5,865 bases of DNA. Origin: Campylobacterota bacterium. GTDB taxonomy: Bacteria; Campylobacterota; Campylobacteria; Campylobacterales; JALSKU01. The stretch covers positions 1-5,865 of the forward strand of contig JAADDL010000054.1 of NCBI GenBank assembly GCA_013153915.1, written 5' to 3'. The position numbers were made by a program, and so were the translations under genes. Each line of letters begins with the position of its first letter. The first letter of the stretch is position 1. Below, in pieces: positions 1 to 4,625 of this stretch. A model generated the notes under the pieces. It saw nothing but the letters and a program-made list of their open reading frames with translations, was not told the origin of the DNA and made no database searches.

Positions 1-561
1 AAAGGAGCCGATCTGCTTGATGAGCTTCCTATGTATAACCTTTTTCAAAACGGCAAAGTTATAAAAAGCGTCGATAATATAAGAGAATTTTACAAAAAAG
101 ATTTGGTCTTTTTTCTAATAGGTTGCAGTTTTAGCTTTGAAAATGCTCTTTTGGAAGCGGGTATCAAGCTTAGGCATGTTGAAAATTGCCAAAATGTTTC
201 TATGTATGATACGAATATCGAGTTAAAAAGCGTCGGAGAATTTAGGGGCAATATGGTTGTTAGCATGAGACCCATCAAAAAAGAGTTGGTGGATTTGGCG
301 TATGAAGTTACCTCTCATTTTCCAAAGATGCACGGCTCTCCTATCTATCACGGAGATCCCTCTAAGATTGGTATAAAAGATATAAACTCGCCCGATTATG
401 GAGATAGTGTGGAGATAAAAGATGATGAAGTGCCTGTTTTTTGGCCTTGCGGAGTGACACCTCAAAATGTTTTAAAAGAGGTAAAGTTGCCTTTTGCCAT
501 CACTCATAAGCCCGGACATATGTTCGTAACCGATAGAAGAGATAGTGAATTTTACGAGTAA
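1..561 (+). CDS. DUF1445 / YcsI-family putative hydro-lyase (D-glutamate cyclase-like), 5'-partial
   Basis: This is the C-terminal 186 codons of a protein whose start lies left of the window. The frame is open from base 1, and the codons before the first ATG at 31 already read as family sequence (GADLLDELP leading into MYNLF), so that ATG is internal. Visible family blocks, numbered from that ATG, are FFLIGCSFSFE (27-37), the NVSMYDTNI region (55-63), VVSMRPI (76-82), HGSPIYHGDPSKIGI (101-115), PVFWPCGVTPQ (135-145) and ITHKPGHMFVTD (157-168). The conserved Cys, His and Asp positions appear intact. Family members are usually about 260 residues, so some 70-80 are missing. Known: the mammalian member DGLUCY interconverts D-glutamate and 5-oxo-D-proline; bacterial members are mostly annotated only as putative hydro-lyases, so the substrate here is inferred. 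No signal peptide can be judged; a soluble cytoplasmic enzyme is likely. Family call is firm, reaction is not. Confidence 0.9.
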   Translation, partial: KGADLLDELPMYNLFQNGKVIKSVDNIREFYKKDLVFFLIGCSFSFENALLEAGIKLRHVENCQNVSMYDTNIELKSVGEFRGNMVVSMRPIKKELVDLAYEVTSHFPKMHGSPIYHGDPSKIGIKDINSPDYGDSVEIKDDEVPVFWPCGVTPQNVLKEVKLPFAITHKPGHMFVTDRRDSEFYE

Positions 562-584
562 ATTAAATTGTTCTTTTATACAGT

Positions 585-590
585 TTTAAT
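585..590 (+). promoter_or_regulatory. weak candidate -10 for the FIST kinase gene
   Basis: TTTAAT (5 of 6 to TATAAT) lies 25 bases before the kinase ATG in the 54-base gap after the hydro-lyase gene. The upstream stretch is T-rich but has no convincing -35 (ATTAAA at 562-567, 17-base spacer). Transcription would start near 597 and give a leader of about 19 bases. The gap is AT-rich, so a chance match is quite possible and read-through from the hydro-lyase gene is an alternative. Confidence 0.25.
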
Positions 591-615
591 AATGTTTATG
601 TAAAAATAGTTTATT

Positions 616-2595
616 ATGAAAGTTTATAACTATTTATATCATTCAGATAAAAAACTCAAAAAATATTTATCCAAAATCAACGTATCTAATAGAGAGTTAT
701 TGGTACAAATATTTACAGGTATAGTTGATGAAGTGCATATTCGAAAACTTATAAAAACCATTTTGACCTCTATCCCTAAAGCAAAAATCATAGGCGCTAC
801 AACCGACGGTGAGATTGTTAACGGAGAAGTTAAAGAGCATAGTACTGTTTTATCTTTTATGTTATTTGAAAAAACCGAAATAAAAACATATTATACTTCA
901 AAAAAAGCGCATAGCGCTCAAGTGGCGAAAAATCTATATACCAAATTTCACTCTATAAAAAAAGCAAAGGCTGTTATAACTTTTACTCAGGGGCTAGATT
1001 TTAACGGAGAAGCTTATATAAAAAGTTTTTCAAATATCGATAGTGACGGTTTAACGGTTGCCGGCGGGTTGGCAGGTGATAATGCGGAATTTAAGAAAAC
1101 TATCGTTTTTACGGAAAAGGGAGTTCTTGACGCCGTTGCCGTTGCAGCGGTTTTGTATTGCGATGAGTTATACGTACATAGTTTAAACAGTTTTGGGTGG
1201 AAAAGAATAGGAAAAAAGTTAAAGATAACCAATTCAAAGGATAATACGGTTTATACGATAGATGATATTCCTGCCGCAGATATATACAGAAAATATTTGG
1301 GAGATGATATAGCTGACGAATTGCCTTCGACGGGTATAGAGTTTCCGTTGATTTTATTTAGAGATGACATAGAGATAGCCAGGGCGGTTATTGGTATAGA
1401 TAAAACAAATAAAAGTTTAACTTTTGCCGGAGATATTAGAGAGGGTGAATATGTACAATTTGGATATGGAGATATTGATTCTATCAAATCTTTAATAAAA
1501 CCTACAAAGAAATTGATATCCAAAACTCCTGCAGAAGGAATATTTATCTATTCATGTATGGCGAGAAAAAGATTGATGAGAGAAGGTATAAAAGCCGAAA
1601 TAAAACCTTTGTCTTATATCGCTCCCGTTAGCGGATTTTTTACCTATGGTGAACTTTTTACTGACAATAATCATTATGAGCTCTTGAATCAAACGATGAC
1701 TATACTGGTTATTAGTGAAAACAGTAATGAGATACAAATTGAAGAGAAAAATATCAGCTGTAAAGATATACATATTGGCAATAAAACTATCAAGGCGCTA
1801 ACACATTTAGTTGGAGCGACCGCACGGGAACTTGAAGAATTAAATCAAAAATTAGAAGAAAAAGTGCAAATTGAAGTTGAGAAAAATAGAAATAAAGATG
1901 AACATCTTATCAAACAAAGCCGTTTAGCTCTAATGGGAGAGATGATAAGCATGATTGCACACCAGTGGAGGCAACCGCTTTCGGCTATCAGTAGTTCCGC
2001 CGGAGCCTTAAAGATAAAAGCCGTTTTGAGAAAAAATCTTGATGAAAATACCGTAGTTCAAATATGTGATAAAATATTATTTTCAACGAAACATTTAAGT
2101 AATACTATTGATGATTTTAGGTATTTTTATAAAACTGATAAAGAGAAAAATATTACTACGCTAAAACAGATAATAGAGAAAGTTTTAAATATCGTACAGA
2201 TTTCAATTCAAAATAATAATATTAATGTTGTGGTAGATATAAGAGATGACGAAGAGTTTTTTACGTTTTCGAACGAGATTAGGCAAACTGTGATGAATCT
2301 TGTAAAAAATGCCGAAGATGTTTTGCTTGAAAGAGGGGTTGAGAACCCCACGATTTTTATTAGAGGTTATAAATCTCTAAATCATCGTGTTTTAGAAGTG
2401 GAGGATAACGGCGGTGGGGTTCCCGAAGGGATTAAAGATTTTATATTTGATCCTTATTTTTCTACAAAACTTGAAAAGGACGGTACCGGACTAGGTTTAT
2501 ATATGTCAAAAATTATTGTTGAAGAGCATTGCGGAGGTATTTTAAGTTTAGAAAATGGTGAAAGTGGTGCTTTATTTAGGATTAAATTACCTTGA
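616..2595 (+). CDS. FIST-domain sensor histidine kinase (soluble)
   Basis: This 659-residue sensor kinase should autophosphorylate in response to a small ligand and pass the phosphate to a response regulator. Order: FIST_N about 35-195 (ATTDGE at 61-66, AGGLAGDNAEF at 149-159); FIST_C about 220-365 (ELPSTGIEFPLIL at 235-247, IYSCMARKRL at 311-320, GFFTYGEL at 340-347, LNQTMTILV at 357-365); coiled-coil linker about 401-440; then the kinase core. The H-box is MIAHQWRQPLSAI with phospho-acceptor His449; N-box N565 in MNLVKNAEDVL; G1 EDNGGGVPE 596-604; F-box FDPYFSTK 611-618; G2 GTGLGL 623-628. All catalytic boxes look intact. No membrane segment or signal peptide is seen, so it should act in the cytoplasm. 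The ATG at 616 is the first after in-frame stops at 601 and 607; no clear Shine-Dalgarno precedes it. FIST domains are proposed in the literature to bind small molecules, perhaps amino acids; the ligand here is unknown. No response regulator is visible nearby. Confidence 0.95.
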   Translation: MKVYNYLYHSDKKLKKYLSKINVSNRELLVQIFTGIVDEVHIRKLIKTILTSIPKAKIIGATTDGEIVNGEVKEHSTVLSFMLFEKTEIKTYYTSKKAHSAQVAKNLYTKFHSIKKAKAVITFTQGLDFNGEAYIKSFSNIDSDGLTVAGGLAGDNAEFKKTIVFTEKGVLDAVAVAAVLYCDELYVHSLNSFGWKRIGKKLKITNSKDNTVYTIDDIPAADIYRKYLGDDIADELPSTGIEFPLILFRDDIEIARAVIGIDKTNKSLTFAGDIREGEYVQFGYGDIDSIKSLIKPTKKLISKTPAEGIFIYSCMARKRLMREGIKAEIKPLSYIAPVSGFFTYGELFTDNNHYELLNQTMTILVISENSNEIQIEEKNISCKDIHIGNKTIKALTHLVGATARELEELNQKLEEKVQIEVEKNRNKDEHLIKQSRLALMGEMISMIAHQWRQPLSAISSSAGALKIKAVLRKNLDENTVVQICDKILFSTKHLSNTIDDFRYFYKTDKEKNITTLKQIIEKVLNIVQISIQNNNINVVVDIRDDEEFFTFSNEIRQTVMNLVKNAEDVLLERGVENPTIFIRGYKSLNHRVLEVEDNGGGVPEGIKDFIFDPYFSTKLEKDGTGLGLYMSKIIVEEHCGGILSLENGESGALFRIKLP

Positions 2596-3045
2596 CTTTA
2601 TTTGCTTGATTGTTGTTTGAATATTTTGAAACAATTTTAATAATTTTTTATTATTTGTTCGTATTTTAAAATTTCCGGTTGATTTTTCCGTATAAATAAT
2701 CTTCGTATCATAAAACCCATACTCTTTTTTAGCAACGAATTCAAATTGATTGACTGCAAAAGCTTTAATATCGGTGACTTCAATATCTTTGCAGTCCGGA
2801 TAACTGTTTTTTAATCTTTTTAATAGTTCCTTTATTAAATTATGATTATAATTAAATTCCATTTTAAGTCCGGGGTGATTTAGGGCAAAAAATAGAGTTT
2901 TATTTTTTATATAAATAAAAAGTACCGATTTTCTCCATAGAGGAGGTAGTAGGGATTTTAATTTGTCAAAACATCCCGCTTGATTTACCTTGCGGTAAAT
3001 CGGAAGGTTTTTTAAATGAGTTATTATTTCAGAAGATTGTTTCAT
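2587..3045 (-). CDS. small protein, DUF721/DciA-like (tentative)
   Basis: Predicted 152-residue cytoplasmic protein, basic and lysine-rich, without membrane segments. The central block, about residues 26-80 (FDKLKSLLPP, then YIKNKTLFFALNHPGLKMEF and a KELLKRL helix), has the strand-loop-helix look of DUF721 proteins. Some members of that family (DciA) act with the replicative helicase DnaB; the function here is not shown by the sequence. The frame stays open upstream to an ATG at 3135, which would add 30 residues beginning with a hydrophobic stretch. I prefer the ATG at 3045 because the family-like sequence begins there and an extended -10 (TGC-TATAAT) sits 6 bases before it, which would place the transcription start on the A of this ATG. 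No Shine-Dalgarno precedes either ATG. The gene is convergent with the FIST kinase, overlapping it by 9 bases, and divergent from nadB. It is AT-richer than nadB by eye. Confidence 0.75.
   Translation of the reverse strand: MKQSSEIITHLKNLPIYRKVNQAGCFDKLKSLLPPLWRKSVLFIYIKNKTLFFALNHPGLKMEFNYNHNLIKELLKRLKNSYPDCKDIEVTDIKAFAVNQFEFVAKKEYGFYDTKIIYTEKSTGNFKIRTNNKKLLKLFQNIQTTIKQIKSR
2613..2634 (+). terminator. weak candidate terminator downstream of the FIST kinase
   Basis: Eighteen bases after the kinase stop, TTGTTT (2613-2618) and AAACAA (2629-2634) can form a 6-bp stem with a 10-base loop, followed by a T-rich tract (TTTTAATAATTTTTT). The stem has only one G-C pair, so it is weak. It lies inside the 3' coding part of the converging minus-strand gene, and the same bases encode that protein's C-terminal tail. 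It may be only compositional. Confidence 0.25.
2982..3001 (-). other. perfect 8-bp hairpin with GCAA (GNRA) loop in the 5' coding region
   Basis: Read on the minus strand, GATTTACC, loop GCAA and GGTAAATC form a perfect 8-bp stem closed by a C-G pair over a GNRA-type tetraloop. It covers nucleotides 45-64 of the predicted leaderless mRNA, codons 15-22. On the plus strand two T-G wobbles extend the stem to 10 bp, and a six-T run follows four bases later (3008-3013), so it could also act as an antisense terminator ahead of nadB. The structure is seen; the role is inferred. Confidence 0.5.
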
Positions 3046-3051
3046 GCGGTA

Positions 3052-3060
3052 ATTATAGCA
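3052..3060 (-). promoter_or_regulatory. extended -10 promoter for the DUF721-like gene
   Basis: On the minus strand TGC-TATAAT is a perfect extended -10 (TG at 3060-3059, hexamer 3057-3052). TTAAAA at 3080-3075 is a 4-of-6 -35 match at 17-base spacing, in an AT-rich upstream stretch typical of Campylobacterota promoters. Exactly six bases separate the hexamer from the ATG at 3045, so +1 is expected on the A of the start codon. Confidence 0.65.
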
Positions 3061-3066
3061 AATATA

Positions 3067-3096
3067 TTTATATTTTTTAACGGGTGCGGATATAAA
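3067..3096 (+). promoter_or_regulatory. candidate promoter for nadB-nhaD
   Basis: TATAAA (3091-3096) with TTTATA (3067-3072, 4 of 6 to TTGACA) at 18-base spacing would start transcription near 3103, giving a leader of about 75 bases. The -10 lies within a short inverted repeat, CGGGT (3081-3085) and ACCCG (3101-3105), next to the palindrome GATATATC (3105-3112), which could hold an operator. The site overlaps the divergent promoter. All matches are modest. Confidence 0.3.
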
Positions 3097-3164
3097 AGTG
3101 ACCCGATATATCAAAAAAATAGTAAAAGCGAGCATGGTTTACAAAATATTTTATGCTTCAAAAT

Positions 3165-3169
3165 AAAGG
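3165..3169 (+). promoter_or_regulatory. Shine-Dalgarno that decides the nadB start
   Basis: AAAGG lies 9 bases before the TTG at 3179 and directly abuts the other in-frame TTG at 3170, which is too close to use it. This favours 3179 as the start. No in-frame ATG or GTG lies before the FAD-binding glycine motif. Confidence 0.6.
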
Positions 3170-3178
3170 TTGATAAAG

Positions 3179-4624
3179 TTGCAAATATTTGATGTAGTAA
3201 TAGTGGGAGCGGGTATAGCGGGACTCAATACGGCTTTAAATATACCCAAAGATAAAAAAGTTCTCATACTATGCAAGGAAAATTCTTGGGATTGTAACAC
3301 TTTTTACGCCCAAGGAGGTATCAGTGTACCCGTCGATGAGGAAGATATAGAGTTGCATATCAAGGATACGCTATTGGCGGGTGCCGGACTTTGTGATGAA
3401 GATGCCGTTAGAGTATTGTGTAGCGAAGGGATGGATGCCGTTAAGTCATTGATGGATAGAGGTTTGGAGTTTGACAAAGATAACGAAGGCAATCTTTTGT
3501 ACACCAAAGAAGCGGCTCACAGTAGAAATAGAATACTCCATGCCGGAGGCGACGCCACGGGAAGAGTCGTACATCTTTTTTTGATGCAAAACAATCCTCA
3601 TCCGCTTATGTATAAAACAACCGTCGTGGATATATTGAAAAAAGACGATAGAGTTTACGGCGTGAGAGTTTTTCATAAAGGTAAATTTAAAAATATATAT
3701 TGTAAAAATCTGGTTTTAGCAAGCGGCGGTATAGGCTCTTTGTATGAGTTTCACACAAATTCTCGCACTATAAGCGCCGATATACAAGGGCTTGCCCTAG
3801 AGTGCGGGTGCGAACTTAGAGATATGGAGATGACTCAGTTTCACCCGACGGTTTTTGTAAATACCGATAAAGCTAGAAAGCAACTTTTAAGCGAATCTCT
3901 AAGAGGAGAGGGCGCTTATGTGGTAAACGAAAAGGGTGAGAGATTTTTATTTGATTATGATGAAAGAGGGGAGCTTAGCCCTAGGGATATAGTTAGTAGA
4001 GCCATTTTCGACTACAAACAAAAACATAAAGGTGAAAGAGTCTATCTCTCATTTGAAAATTTTGAAAAATCTTTCTTTAAAAAAAGATTCCCGACTATTT
4101 ACTATAATTTAAAAGATTTGGGTTTCAATCTGCCCGAAGAGAGAGTACCTATATCTCCGGCATTTCACTACGCAATGGGTGGCATAAAGTGCGACTTGGA
4201 TACTAAAGTTGCAAATTTTAGAAATCTTTTTGTCGTAGGCGAGGTTGCCAGTACAAGGGTGCATGGCGCAAATAGATTGGCTAGCAACTCTTTGCTTGAA
4301 GGGATAGTTTTTTCTATAAGAGCGGCAAAAGCGATATCGAGAAACGACACGGATTTTAGTCACATAGAGTTTGAAGATAAAAACGAACCTCTTTTTAAAG
4401 AGGGTGACAAAGAGAAGAAGAATGAGCTTAGAAAAATCATGTGGGATGATGTAGGTATCATAAGAAGTAGAGAAAAATTAAAGTCAGCATTGCATAAGGT
4501 CGATATGTTTATTCAAGAAGATATAGGGAAGCTTTTAAGGCTAAGATTGAGGGTGTCTAAAGAGATTATAAAAAGTGCGCTAAATAGAAAAGAGTCTTTA
4601 GGGGCGCACTACATAAAGGAGTAA
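3179..4624 (+). CDS. nadB: L-aspartate oxidase (TTG start)
   Basis: This flavoprotein oxidises L-aspartate to iminoaspartate, the first step of de novo NAD synthesis; quinolinate synthase NadA then uses the product. With the TTG at 3179 it has 481 residues. The N-terminus carries the FAD-binding Rossmann motif VVIVGAGIAG (6-15), then YAQGGIS (43-49) and the AAHSRNRILHAGGDATG block (112-128). Substrate and active-site blocks follow: TQFHPTVF with His222, SLRGEGAY with Arg242, SPRDIVSRAI with Arg269, HYAMGGI with His330, and HGANRLASNSLLEG (362-375). The final helical domain, about 410-481, is present but short: it stops just after SLGAHY, where E. coli NadB (540 residues) continues. The SRG.H arginine typical of this superfamily is Leu here. 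Fumarate reductase or succinate dehydrogenase subunit A is the related alternative; the HGANRLASNSLLE block and overall match favour NadB. Cytoplasmic. It is one base from nhaD; no nadA or nadC is in view. Confidence 0.93.
   Translation: MQIFDVVIVGAGIAGLNTALNIPKDKKVLILCKENSWDCNTFYAQGGISVPVDEEDIELHIKDTLLAGAGLCDEDAVRVLCSEGMDAVKSLMDRGLEFDKDNEGNLLYTKEAAHSRNRILHAGGDATGRVVHLFLMQNNPHPLMYKTTVVDILKKDDRVYGVRVFHKGKFKNIYCKNLVLASGGIGSLYEFHTNSRTISADIQGLALECGCELRDMEMTQFHPTVFVNTDKARKQLLSESLRGEGAYVVNEKGERFLFDYDERGELSPRDIVSRAIFDYKQKHKGERVYLSFENFEKSFFKKRFPTIYYNLKDLGFNLPEERVPISPAFHYAMGGIKCDLDTKVANFRNLFVVGEVASTRVHGANRLASNSLLEGIVFSIRAAKAISRNDTDFSHIEFEDKNEPLFKEGDKEKKNELRKIMWDDVGIIRSREKLKSALHKVDMFIQEDIGKLLRLRLRVSKEIIKSALNRKESLGAHYIKE
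4615..4621 (+). promoter_or_regulatory. nhaD Shine-Dalgarno inside the end of nadB
   Basis: AAAGGAG is the strongest ribosome binding site in the window. It overlaps the last nadB sense codons, ends directly before the nadB TAA, and lies 4 bases from the nhaD ATG. This arrangement suits translational coupling. Confidence 0.8.
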
Positions 4625-4625
4625 C

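Noticed and set aside
904..920. Short repeat of AGCGC around AT in the FIST_N region
   Set aside because: Too short, within coding sequence, and not repeated elsewhere in the window.
3046..3135. N-terminal extension of the minus-strand gene starting at the ATG at 3135, with a hydrophobic leader
   Set aside because: It would put the strong extended -10 inside the coding region, has no Shine-Dalgarno, and the leader gives way to a lysine/tyrosine-rich stretch rather than a cleavage site. It is kept only as an alternative.
4098..4112. TATAAT-like sequence inside nadB as an internal promoter for nhaD
   Set aside because: It encodes conserved-looking residues (YYNLK), has no TG extension or convincing -35, and lies more than 500 bases before nhaD, which is already tightly coupled to nadB.
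4388..4403. Palindrome CCTCTTT-TT-AAAGAGG as a terminator or operator
   Set aside because: It lies inside nadB coding sequence (EPLFKEG), the two-base loop is too small for the full stem, and no T-run follows.
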